Shown piece by piece: positions 23,450 to 34,945 of a DNA stretch of 64,000 nucleotides. The stretch spans positions 3,162,001 through 3,226,000 of the forward strand of contig NC_079242.1 of the NCBI RefSeq assembly GCF_028009165.1, given 5' to 3'. How positions within the stretch are numbered: position 1 is the stretch's first letter; every line of letters starts with the position of its first letter. The notes under the pieces are model-generated. The model saw nothing but the letters and a program-made list of their open reading frames with translations, was not told the DNA's origin and searched no databases. The translations under genes and the position numbers were made by a program. Origin of the DNA: Akanthomyces muscarius. Taxonomy: Eukaryota; Ascomycota; Sordariomycetes; Hypocreales; Cordycipitaceae.

Positions 23450-26400
23450 TTACTGCAGCATGGCGTCCAGGCTCTCGCCAAGTACGCCCTCAATCTTGAC
23501 AATCCATCTATGTGTCTCTCTCTCCACAACTTCGTCGTCATCCTCCTGAAGCTCGCTGATTCTCGGCAGCATCTCATGCAGCATCGAGAGCCACTCCTCG
23601 CCCAATCTGTCCGTCAGCGCCTGCTCGCACTTGACAGCCGCCAGTCGCACGGCCGTCTGTTCGGAGCGCAGGTGCTGCAGCAGAGACGAGTTGAGTTCCT
23701 TCTGATGCGTCTGCGAATCAGCCGCGGCTGCCAGCTCGACGGTCGCAGGGATCAAATCTGCTTCAATGTCGATCTGTGGGGCCAGCAAGAAGTGTTGCAG
23801 CAGCACGGGCGCAATCGCTCCAAAGTGTGCCGGCGCCTGCCAAAAGTCATCCTGGTCGTGCTCGAAGCACTTGCTCAGCGTGCCAAGCACGCGTTTCCAC
23901 AAGTCTCGGCTCTCAGCATTCGCCTGTGGCTGGATCTTGCCGAGGATCTGAACTGCATCGTCCAGCACATACGTAGCATAATTGGTCACAATCGATTTGA
24001 GGTTGTCGAAAAAGGTATGCAGGAACCCGTACACGGCAAGCTGCTGCAAGGCGCGTCCGGTGCTGTCCGACTTCGGGACGTTGGAGCCAGGCCACTCGAC
24101 AATCTGCTGGAAAATGGGGCGGAATGCTGCGTCGTTCAGCTTGTAAATCATCTTCATGGCCTTTTCGTACACGGCAGCTTCCAGCTCCGATATTTGCCGC
24201 AGTACCTTCTCCCCACCTTCACCGGCCGAAAGGATGCGTCGTCGTAGATCAAACGCCTTCAAGAAGAGGCCAGAGATGATAGCAGTGTTCTTGGCAACTA
24301 CACTCTTGGAGTGGCTTTCAGTAGTCAAGCCGAGGATGTTGATGAATTCAGATAAGGCCTGGCGCGTCATCCTGTTAGTAAATGCCCCACGTTTCTCGAT
24401 TGATTGTGAGATATTACTCACCAGAGGACCCGCCGACAGGGCAGATTCCCAATTGCGATCCAAGCTCGTGAGCATCTCCTTAGCATCCATCTTCTTGGCA
24501 AGAACCTCGAGGCAAAGCACGCGATTACCATTGGTTTCAGCCTCCAAATCAGCGGTAGCCGAGGCGTTCGAAACCCGCAGAATGTCGTCCATGTATGTGG
24601 ACAACATGTAAGGAAGATGCTCTGCAAGCGAGGCCAGGAAACCGTAGCTGGCCGAATGCAGCTCTTCATCCGCTGAATCCACATCCAGACTCTGCTCGAG
24701 ATAGGTGATGGCGTTTGGCACAGCAAGAGGCAGCACTGGTACGATGGCGTCCTGCAAGACATCCACCAACGAAGTCAGACAGAGTAGCGCCATAGTACGC
24801 AGAAGCTTCTCATTTTGTCCCAGACAGTGCTCTCCAGCAATTGTAGATGCTGCAGCAACGACGGCCTCGATATCTTTTTTGCCATACTTTTCTGCAATCT
24901 TATCCACACATGTAACGGCAGTGTGCTTGTAGCGGATATCTTGGGATTCGCGAATGGCTGCAGTGAGCTGAGGCAGAAACGTCAGAAGCGCGATTCTTGC
25001 GTTAGCGTCATTGTTGCTCTCGGACTCAACGCGAGCCTCAAGAGCCTTGAGCACCTTGTGTCGCAGGGTCAAGTCCGGCCTATCCAAAAGGTTCTCAACA
25101 GCCTTGATGAACTCGCCGATAGAAAGGAGATTGAGCAGGTTGGCGAGCGCAGTTCCACAACGGGTGCGAAGGAGCTTGTTGGCCTTGACAGTATCCGACA
25201 GTAGCAAAATATTCTCCAGTAATGTAGCATACATGGAGCGGATTTCAGCAGCCTCCATATCATCGCGGTCTTCGAGTTTGGCAACCTGCGACACAAGAGC
25301 CTTGCTTGACAAGAGACTGGGGAAGGCTGTCAGTTGGCGGAGAGCAACCTTGTTGACGTCTTTGATCCCGCCGTCTTCGCCTGCTCCAAGAAGAGTAGCG
25401 GAGAGGCCTGGCTTCGCCTTGAAGAGGTCAGCAGTGAGACCGAGAAGCTTGACTAGTGTCTCGAGCTGGATTTCGATGCTGAAGTTTTCGAGAAGTTCTG
25501 CGCTGAACTGTAACAAGTCGTCGCTTGCGTCGTAGCGGTTCACGAGCATGCTGATGACAGCAAACAAGAAGTCTTTGGGGCCAAGAGTTTGCACAAGAGC
25601 CAGGAATAAATTCGGCCTTCTGTGAGATGGAACATGCTCATAGGCAGTCGTGAAGCTGACCAGAATATCGACAGCACCGGCAAGAGGGTTCTTTTGGCCC
25701 TTGCGAAGGCTGGCAATGAGAGGGGGTACAACTTCCTTGATAGTTTGAGACACAACGTGTGCAGAGTAGTCGTCGTTTTGTCGCAGAACGGAAGCGCCCA
25801 TGAAGGTGAAGATGGGCATAACACTGTGCAAGACCAAGCTGGGAGCCGTGGTTGCCAGATTTGCAATGAGGAGCAGGGCGGAATTCTGAACAACAGGGCT
25901 AGAGGACTTTTGAATGCAGTTAACCAGCAAGTCGCCGTAGCCACCAGAGCTGTCGATGCCGAGATCCTTGTTCGCTTTGTAGGCAGGCATCATTGCCAAC
26001 AGACTGCGCAAAATGAGATTTTGTAGGTAGCCAAGCTCTGAGCCAACTACAGTTCTAAAGTGCTGTAGCTCAGAGAGAGCAGTGAACAGACCATCGAGCA
26101 GCTCAGGATGATTCACAGGCTCAGAGTTGTCCACTAATTGCAACACAAAAGTGACTTTGCGCAGAGCCTTGCTCAGCTCAGGAGTCACCTGCATAATAAG
26201 CTCACGGTTGCCATCAGTGGAACTCGTGCGACGTCTTTTGTTGGGTGGCGGCTCTGTGATCATCTTGGTACCAGTTTGGATGGAGTCCAGGAAGTGCGAA
26301 AGAATATCGGTGGTGAGTGGGACGGTTCTGAGGAGATCGGAGGCCTCTGTTGCCACGACAGGGGAGGCGTCATCATCTCCAGACTGCTGCGAGAGCTCTA

Positions 26401-28967
26401 GAAATTGCTCCGCTACAGTAAACTTTGACTCGTCCTTCATCAGCGGCCACATTTTCCGGATACGAGCAAAGATAGCCTGGACAAGATCGGGCTTCTCGTT
26501 GACTTCGGTGCTGGTCAAAGTCTCGATGAAGAATTCAAGACCAGCTGCATCATTTGGGACAACAATATCCACGAATCGGGCATCTACTTCGGTTCTCTGA
26601 ATGTGCTCCGCATGACACATGTCCACGATTTCCTTGTCGCTAAGAGCAGTCCACCACTGGAGCGCAGGTAACAGCGACTGCGTCCGGTTAGTGCCACTCA
26701 CACTCTTCACCTCATTCAGGACCTTCAGCAGCCTTTCCTTTACAAGAAGTATCGGAGTCGCAACAGCATGCTCGGAGAAGAATGAAAGCAGCGCGAGTCT
26801 GCCAGAGGAGGCCATGTGGTCTTTCTTATCCATGGGCATAGGCTTGCTATGGTACGTGCCTTGCTCGATGGCAGCCTTCATCACGACAGCGATGTGGTTC
26901 GGGTCCATCACGCATTCTTCGACAGTCGGCAGCAGCTGAAGATGCAGCATTCGCATGGTAACTTCAGAATTCAGAGGTTTGGTATCTTTAGACTTCCCAT
27001 ATAGCGTGCTGGCGCCCCAAACTGACTTGAAGCTGGATTTCAGCGTGTGTCTGCTTGAGAGAATGACGATAAGATCTGCGGCAGAACGTCGAACCCGCTT
27101 GGAAGGGTCGGAAAGTGCAGTAACGCAGTAAGGAATCAGGTGCTGCAAGTCAACCTTGGGATCCTCACTGGCCTTCACGTTGTTCTTCACCACATCGAGG
27201 GCTGCCATGCGGGCAAGGGCAGGATAGGGGCCGGACCAAATACGCATGAAGAAGCTGTAGAAACCGCAGTCCTTGAGGGCTGTTTGCCGGCGCAGCTTAG
27301 GGCTCTCCTCAAACTGAGCCAGCAGGGCTGCATCCTTCGAATGTTCAGAAACAATGGAAAAGAAAAGGTGGCTAAATTCGTCGAACACTTCGCTTGGCTG
27401 AGGTACGAGGCAGATTGACAGAACCTCAGAGCGTGAGTTGAGGTCATCAATAGCCTTGGTGATATCGTCTCGGGTTTCGGCCAGAGTCGCAGCATTCGAC
27501 TCCGTGACCTCTTCGGTCGTTTCGGGGACTCGGCGAGATCTGAAGGACAAGTCAAGCTTCATTTCAAGCTCCTCGATATCAAATTCGACTTCTTCAATGA
27601 CGGACTGGACAATGTCGCCAGCCTTACCCGATATTTGAGAGAGAGCAATCAACACAGAGCCGAGCTCCCTTCTAAGAGACCCGTCCTCATCGTTGTCGCT
27701 GTTGAGTTTGAGAGCTGTGAGTAAGAGCGACTTGAAGATGACAGCAGTTTGCTTCTCCTTAAGAATTTCGCCGCTCAAGATGGACATGATAGTCGCAAGG
27801 CCACGAGAATCGCCCTTTTTGGTCAGGCGCTCGATTAGTGCCAAGCAGAGACCATTGGCAAGCTTATCAACACGCCGTTCCTGGCCAATTTCAACGAGGA
27901 GAGCTCCAACATCGGGGACCTTCATGAGTGCCTTTGTAACCTTGCCATTCATCTGCTTGGCGGATCTAAACTGTGCCATGATGGTCAAGCAGACCAGACC
28001 AGGCCGGATCGTCTCGGATGACCATCCAAGCACCGTCTGCTGCATGAATGCAGTGACAGCGGCATCCTCAAGGCTTCCCTTGGACACGAACACAGTCATG
28101 GCCATGTACGACGCAATTTGGAGGCTAGGCACTGACTTCATCATGAGCGACTCAGCAAAAATGGGACCAAGCCTGTGCAGCAAGGCCTGTGTGTTTTCAG
28201 CTTGGACTGCAGCGCGTCCAGATTTCGTCTTGTCGAGCAGACCGTTAATAGATTCAGTCATGAGTCCTGCCCAAAAGGTGACCAGGGCAGGGTGGTGGTA
28301 TTGCTTTCGGCATGATTCGAGCGTGTACTCGGAAACCAGCGATAAGAACTCGGGGTGGTTGATGGCCTGATGCACGAGCATAGATCTGGGTGGCGCTGTG
28401 AGAGATCGAATGTACGGATCGAGGAACCGCAGTTCCTGTGGAGCTATGCGTGGCAGTATCGAGAGCAGTGTAGCGAATGCAGAAATGGTGTGGTAGGGTA
28501 AAAATGCGAGAACCAGTGAGACGGTGTTTTCCTCGTGGATTCTGTCAAGAGGTCAGCAACGAAATAATGAGGGTTCTCAAGCATATGTACCTGAATCGTC
28601 GAATGAGCCACTCAACAGCTTTGATTGCTGGCATTAGCCGGAGGCGGCCACTGACAAGACGCAGAAAGGCTTCAACCTGGCGGTTGAGCTCAGCATTTTC
28701 GGAAGTGCTCAGTTGCGTTCTGTCCTGGTCTTGGCTCTCTTCGCTGAAAATGGTGGCTTGGAAGGGCACGAATCTGGCATCCAATTGGCAAAGATCCTCG
28801 AAGCCCTGGAAACAAGTCGCATAGAGTGTTTGGAGGCTCTGCGTAGCAGCAATCTTGGGCTCCCAGATCAGCGACTTAGAGTGCGCTGCCTTTTGAGCCT
28901 TGACATTGAGAGTGGATTTTGAATTTGCGGCCACTTGCGCCAACTGCGCAGCAAGTGAAGTCGCCAT
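23450..28967 (-). CDS. UTP10: U3 snoRNP processome protein UTP10 (HEATR1)
   Basis: Nucleolar HEAT-repeat scaffold of the tUTP subcomplex, needed for rDNA transcription and pre-18S processing. Exons are 28967-28591, 28541-24422 and 24358-23450, giving 1801 residues, the normal fungal size. The N-terminus (MATSLAAQLAQVAANSKSTLN, then AIKAVEWLIRRFRIHE) and the C-terminal LGESLDAMLQ are typical. The whole length is alpha-helical repeats. The second intron (24359-24421, 63 nt) keeps the reading frame open if unspliced. I infer it from a GTGAGT donor, a TACTAAC branch point and the join GPL-ALSEF, which fits the family better than the retained segment. The 5' end is divergent from IAH1 across 482 bases. 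Confidence 0.95.
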
Positions 28968-29449
28968 TGTGTAAATTTCAAGGCCCTTTGGTGGTGAATA
29001 TGACCATGAAAATTGGCGGGGAGAGCAGCGTCAAGGAAGCTGGCGCTGGCGACGGATATTTTTTTTTCTGCCAAAAAGTCGGACTGGCAGTTGGAGCTTA
29101 TCGATAGGTGACTTGCATCAGACGTCACATGATCTGCACGTCACCTTTATGCGATGCTCAGCGAACATTTGCGTTGCAGAAACAACGGGGAAATCATAAT
29201 CAATAATAATTATTCGGGATGCAATCACAAACAGGGGGAATGCGTATTCGACCGAAATGATTGTCTATGAAAGTATGCTGCTTCTCGGCGCGGCAGTTGT
29301 CCGCTTTCTTCACCCACGTTATTTCTAGCCAAAGAGGGGCTGGAGGGGCAGGTCCAAAGTGAGGCTCCAAGCATTTATCTGTTTCCATACAAAGTGCATT
29401 CGGCGAATTTGGATATTTCGTGTCATTTTGACCAAGGTAAAAGGATAAA
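28968..29449. promoter_or_regulatory. Bidirectional promoter region UTP10 / IAH1
   Basis: These 482 bases lie between two divergent start codons. Two ACGTCAC words (near 29122 and 29138) resemble half CRE/ATF sites, and poly-T runs are present. No coding region is seen. Confidence 0.5.
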
Positions 29450-30402
29450 ATGGCTGTAAGTGGTACATGTTCTGCATATGAATATTTCATGCTAATAATG
29501 GTGCCGCTCAGATACCATACCCACAAGTCGTCCTCCTGGGCGACTCACTGTTCCAGTTCTCTGTCGAGACCGACAACGGCTTTTCGTTTGAAGCGGCTCT
29601 GCAGTCTAGTAAGGACGCATAGTTTGAAGAAAATTATAAGCCATGCTAACAGAGAGCCCAGGATATTCTCGCCGTTTAGATGTCGTGAATCGCGGCTTGT
29701 CTGGCTACAACACTGCCAATGTCTTGGAGTATTTCGACCGACTTATCCCGGAGAAGACAACTTCCTCTCCAGAGATCAAGTACCTAGTAAAGGCTGAATT
29801 GAGCCCGACTATAAGCTTGCAGCTAACGGCTGTAGGTTATTCTTATCGGCGCAAACGATGCAGTCTTACCACTCCCCAGCACATGGCAGCATGTTCCTCT
29901 TGAACAGTATGGTAAGAATCTGTCTAAAATAATTACGCATCCACGCATTCGGGCCCATGATCCCAAAATCTTGCTAGTGACGCCACCACCACTGGACGAG
30001 ATCAAGACCGCAAAAGACGATGCATCAGAAGGGTACCCCTGCAGCATACGCCGTGCCGCGATCAGCGCGCAATATTCTCAAAAAGCCCGGGATGTGGCTG
30101 CCGAGCATGAGAATGTGACCCTCATTGACCTGTACCAGGTTCTCATGGACAAGGCCATTGAGATGGTCCCAGGCGACTACGAGAAGGGTGGGCCTCTGCC
30201 AGGCACGCCAGAGAATGGGAAACGCGCAGGGCTCAAGGAGCTCCTGCCAGACGGACTTCATCTTGGCGGCACGGCGTATAGGGAATTTTACAAGATTTTG
30301 TGGCCTCATATTGGACGTGAGTGGCTTGATCTGCCTGAGGGAGACCGTGCTGGCTACGTGTTCCCAGACTGGAGGACATTTGAGCCGAAGAAGACAGAGT
30401 AG
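29450..30402 (+). CDS. IAH1: GDSL esterase, isoamyl acetate-hydrolysing (IAH1-type)
   Basis: SGNH-fold hydrolase for short-chain acetate esters. Four coding exons, 29450-29455, 29512-29608, 29662-29786 and 29836-30402, give 264 residues. The first coding exon is only ATG-GCT. Its GTAAGT donor and the CAG at 29509-29511 join it to IPYPQVVLLGDSLFQFS, placing the nucleophile Ser14 in GDSL right at the N-terminus, as the family requires. Block II Gly is in NRGLSGYNT, block III Asn83 in LIGANDA, and the catalytic Asp215 and His218 are in PDGLHLGG. Without the micro-exon no ATG precedes the GDSL block. The call is firm; the substrate is by homology. Confidence 0.92.
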
Positions 30403-31364
30403 GGAAGGTGCTGGATACTACGGTAGAATACAACATTTAGAACATGGAGCTACACATTGTCATTATCTTTCCGTGATTATTAGCGTTACCTTGCTATCTA
30501 CACCTCCCACACTTGGCAATGGCCACTACCTGTGAAGCCACTAACGTTGGTTAGCCACAGCGTTCTCTTTGGTGGGCTATACACATGACACCCACTGTAA
30601 GACCACCTGTACGACCATCAAAGGGCCTTTTAAGCACCCCACTATCCCCGCCATGGCTCAAGGCTACAGGCGGCTAGCGGGACTCCTCAAACGCCCAGTG
30701 CCACTGTATTTAGCCTTGCAATGTCGTTCCTCACGTTCACGCTAGCTGGCTCTCTTGGTCACTCAAACTCAAACCTCCCTCCAACAACGTCGTCCCTTGG
30801 GTCGTGCCAAGGTTCCTTTATATCCCCAAGCCCATGGTGACTACACATTGACTGTAGTTGTGCGAGCAAACACACAACACCACCACTCAACGCTCGATTC
30901 CCCGCAGTTATCAGTAACTCGCAGCTAAACAAGTGATTGGTCTCTCGACTGGACCCTCAAACGAACAAGCGACCACACCGCCGCATTGTCCTCATCGCGA
31001 CGCCTCTGGCGCATCCGAACAGATTTTCCTTGTCAAAAGTGATTTCTTCGTCGACACAATTCCTGCTTGCTTTATCTTCTGTCTATCAACCGCCTCCTTC
31101 AAACAGTCCATCTCTGTCGACACTCCGATCGCATGAACCACCCCGGTCGATTCCTACCTCGCCGTGAAATAGCCCTCCGTCAAGGACTCAGCAAGGCACC
31201 TGCGCATTAGCAAGTTCAGTTTGACACTATTGAAGCGGCATACCAAACTCCAAGGCTTAGAGTATCTACATAACGGACGCATCCTGGCCATCATCCCGCG
31301 CTTGCTGGGCCAGGCCCATGCAGCTGTACAAAGCTGTCGCATGTAATCTGGCTGGATTGCGAGC
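30403..31364. other. Intergenic region with promoter-like leader
   Basis: Nearly 1 kb upstream of the unknown-function gene at 31365. It has CT- and CA-rich segments (30750-31130) typical of fungal 5' leaders and no supportable gene. A leader intron is possible but not demonstrable. Confidence 0.45.
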
Positions 31365-33232
31365 ATGGACCACCCATTCCCATTAACGCCGGAGGACTTG
31401 TACAACCTGCAAATGGAGCTTAAGCAAGTCCAATATGCCCAGACGAATCACGCCGACAGAATACTGCGACTGGAAAAGCGACAAACCGATGATTCGACCA
31501 TCAAGTCGGTATGGAACTCTCCATTTCCTGGAGTTCTTGCAGGCACTCCCCAACAAGGTGCGAATCAATCTAGCGCAATTCCCGTGTCCACAAGAAATTC
31601 GAACAGCGTTGACACTTTCCAGGACCTGTCCAGATTCCTCACAATGACGTGTTCGACGACTCTGATGAGCAGGGCGAGCAACTCTTAGGGTCGCTGCACT
31701 TAGGGCCTGCTGAAGAAGAACCGGTTCGTCGCGGCGCTGCATCAAGAGCTAATAGTGTCCGATTCGACGAGAGCGCGTTGCACGGCTCTGGCTGGAGCGG
31801 TGCACAGAGCAACCGACACTCTGGAGAGTTTGGCTCGCGCCCGGCAAGTGGTCTCTTCATGGAAAGAACATTGTCGCACAAATCCGATGGTCGACATAGC
31901 TCAGCAGGGCATTCCGTTCACTCACATCATTCTGTGGCATCGGGCCGTGCGAGTAGCGTTGGCTTAGATACGGCCGGTGACGACGACGACTCGTCTTCAT
32001 TCGGTATTCCAGAGCCCCCAATTTCTCTTTTTGTGCTTGGCTCCGTTCCATCCATAATAAGATGCTGGTTGACGACAAATTTTGCCCACCGAACACTTCT
32101 ATATGCCGACGTTTGCAGCGGATCCCAAAAATCAACGATTTCCTACTCACTGCTTGAGGAGCTCGACCTTGTGGAGGAAATCGAGAAGGATGTGGATGGG
32201 ATATGCCGTGCGCGTCTTCAGGTATATTTTGCAGAGGCTGTTGTGACCAGGCGCGGTCGTAGCTCAGAAGGTTCCGAAGGGCTAGTACCGTCCATGTCCG
32301 TCGCCTTCGAAATCGCTGGCTCAAGTCCCTCAAATTCTGCAAGCGACCAAAAGCCCATCCGTGTCTTCATCGGCAGCGATGCCTTACGAGCGCATTGCGC
32401 CGACATCTTGTTTTCCAAAAATATCTTGGTACTGTATGGAAACGATCGTGACAGACTACGTGTCCCGTTCGTACGACCCGAGGACGATGAAGTATTCCGA
32501 CATGTCAGCACCACCAATGTGCCACCGGAAAAACAAAAACTGAATGCGACCGCCGCACCTTTTGTCCTTCCAGGAAAACTTGACAGTAATGGCCGAGAAA
32601 CGCGATCTGATCCGCCAGAGACGCCTGACGAAGCCCATGTACACGAACCAACATCGCCAACCACTGTTCACACACGAGGGAGAAGGCGTGGAAGTACGAG
32701 ATCTCGTCGCAGCACAAATGAAAACAAGCAAATGCGAGACTCAAGCCATGGAGGTGCCCTGTCTGGCAAAGAAGATGCTACTGGCTCCGAGTCTTCCCGA
32801 CGAGAATCCTCTGCTGGCATTTGGGGCTCGTGGCGACATGGGCCAAGCGGCGGCCACGAAAAAGACGCTGCCCCAATCAGCGGATATCAGCCAGCGCCAT
32901 CGAGGAGCTCTCGTGGCATGAAGGCTTTGAAGCCAGGAAAGCCGAGTTCGTCTGCCAAAACCGGAGCCGCCTATGAGGCACCACTTCCATCCCGGGCCGA
33001 TGGCCGACGAAAGAGCCAGGTCAGCGTCGGAGGCGAAAGCGTGAATGGCAACAACAAGAAGGACGCCAAGCGATCTGTAAGCGCGACAAGCGAGGCCAGA
33101 TCTCATACGTCAGCACGCGACAAGAGTGCTGCGCCGTCTGGTACTCATGGAGCGAACCCAGTAGGTGTCGCATCCGCCTTTTCGTGGATGACACCTGGTG
33201 GCAAGCCCAAGAGTTCGACGGGACAAGACTGA
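31365..33232 (+). CDS. Conserved fungal protein, possible inactive retropepsin-like fold
   Basis: Function unknown. Two exons, 31365-31557 and 31623-33232, give 600 residues; the join reads TPQQG-PVQIPHNDVFDD. Residues 10-45 form a likely coiled coil (LQMELKQVQYAQ, RILRLEKRQ). Residues 75-190 are acidic then Ser/His-rich with RANSVRFDES. A globular part at about 198-356 runs from ISLFVLGSVPSIIRCWLT through DVCSGSQKSTISYSLLEELDL (about 227-247) to IRVFIGSDALRAHCADILF (about 311-329). The last two resemble the active-site and second-Gly strands of retropepsin-like proteases, but the catalytic Asp-Thr/Ser-Gly is Cys-Ser-Gly. The C-terminal 240 residues are basic, Ser-rich and disordered. Related proteins are, as I recall, sometimes labelled ubiquitin hydrolase 19; I see no Cys/His box to support that. 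Confidence 0.85.
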
Positions 33233-33520
33233 GTCGGTGCTCAGAATCTTGCCAAGCATTTACGGGTATCATATTTTAGAAATATGGTAGGACATGGAGT
33301 CTTCTTTTGTTGAAAAGGGGTCGCATACTGTATTATCGAAGTGTGGCGGAGACATGAACGTGCTCGAGAATCACAAGCATGTCTGGTGCAACACCATTGC
33401 TTTGCTCCTCTCAGCAGGAGATGCTAAATTTAGTGGCATTCCCCGTTATATAGATCTACAAATAGAAAGAAAAAAAAGAACACATGATGAATTCTGTTTT
33501 GCTACAGCTGGGTGGTGTAG

Positions 33521-34530
33521 CTAAATCTTGGGCATTGGCGGCAGGCTCTCGAGGACTTTTTTCGTATTGTCCCCCGCGCCCTTGACGATGCCAATGAGGG
33601 GCTTGAACGCCGGGTGCGACGCGTCGCCCAGGCACTCGTACATCCAGCTCTCGCTAGACGTGACGGTGACGCCCGGCTCGGCGCGCAGGCGGTCCAGCGC
33701 CACGACGACCTCTTGGCGGTTGCAGCTGCTGACGCCATCGGCGACGACGTAGACGGCGTGGCCGGCGTCACGCAGGTCCAGCGCCGTCTGCGTGATGCAA
33801 ATGTGCGACTCGATGCCGACGAGCGCAACCTGCGACTTGCTCGCCAGACTGGAAGCGAGCTCGGGCACCATCATGGAGAACTTGGTCTTGTCGACGGGGG
33901 TAGAGGTCAGGTGCGCGGCGACGCTGGGCACCGTCGGGCCGAGCTTGGCGGCCGTCTGCGTGGTGACGTGCACGGGAATGGAGGCGGCCTTGGCAAAGGC
34001 GAGGAGCTTCTCGGTGGTGGTGACGCTGTACGTTTCGTTGATTCAGTGCGTCAGTAAGGGGCGGTGGCGGGTTGCGTGGGGACAAGGGCGACTGAGGCAG
34101 GACAGGGTTTGGACGTACACCTTGTCAAATTCGTGGATGGCGTTGCGGAACTTTTCTTGCAAGTCGCAAACACTATACACATTCCCGTTAGCTTTCAGCC
34201 GTGATTGTGCTGCTCCCCCAGCTCTCCAAGGGCAACGACAAAGGCAGGTAGGCGGTCGAGGGAGGTGGCGTACAAGATGGCGGGGTTCTCTGTCCGCGTG
34301 CGCATGCGGCGTTAGCTCTTCGTCGCTAGGCCAGCGATGAGCTCGACTGAGGGGATTCTCTGGAATTGTGACATACTGAACCGCATCTGAGTAGCTGTCT
34401 GCGCCATTGTGCGTATCAAGACTGGTTTGGTGGGCGAGCGGTGGCGGATCGGGACAACAGACGGGGCGGGGGTCAGGCGGGCGGCGGTGGCGGCGCGGAG
34501 AATGAAGCTGGACTGTCGAGCAAATTGCAT
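33521..34530 (-). CDS. Isochorismatase-family (cysteine) hydrolase
   Basis: Hydrolase of the isochorismatase/nicotinamidase fold; the substrate is not determinable. Four exons, 34530-34377, 34289-34274, 34172-34119 and 34025-33521, give 242 residues. The second exon is only 16 nt (KNPAI plus part of a codon) and is needed to join the N-terminus to FVCDLQEKFRNAIHEF. The catalytic triad is visible: Asp60 in VCDLQ, Lys123 in DKTKF and Cys151 in ESHICITQ. The first 40 residues (ARQSSFILRAATAARL, then RHRSPTKPVLIRT) look like a mitochondrial presequence. A second ATG (MAQTATQMRF) would give a cytosolic form starting where YcaC-like relatives start. Convergent with the upstream plus-strand gene. 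Confidence 0.9.
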
Positions 34531-34945
34531 TGACTTGTGGAGTGTGAGCGTTGATGGGACAGATGACGATGGCAGCAGCTTGGAGGTAATTTGCTCGCTG
34601 GTCTAGAATCGGCAAATGTGAATGAAAGAGGTTGAAAGAATGTCGGAGCCAGTGCCGTCACCGCCGACAGCCAAGTGGAGCGGTGATCCTCGGACTTCGG
34701 CATCATGCGGGGGAGAGCGGCGCTGGGCGGCCAATTCGAAACATCACGTCTTGGAAAAATTATGTATTTTGTAGTGATTGTAAATTAATCTCTATAAATC
34801 TTACTTTTTGAAAACTATACACTGCATAAAAATCATTCTATCATAATCTGCCAAACTCCATAAAAACAAACGCCATGTCCATGCAAGAAGTCATGTCGCA
34901 GTCGTGCCATCTATATGCTAGAACAAAAGATATAAACAAAAATCA
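34531..34945. other. AT-rich spacer after MDN1
   Basis: These 415 bases hold the 3' region of MDN1 and the promoter of the isochorismatase gene on the same strand. The 34740-34860 part is strikingly AT-rich compared with its surroundings. No gene is seen. Confidence 0.5.
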
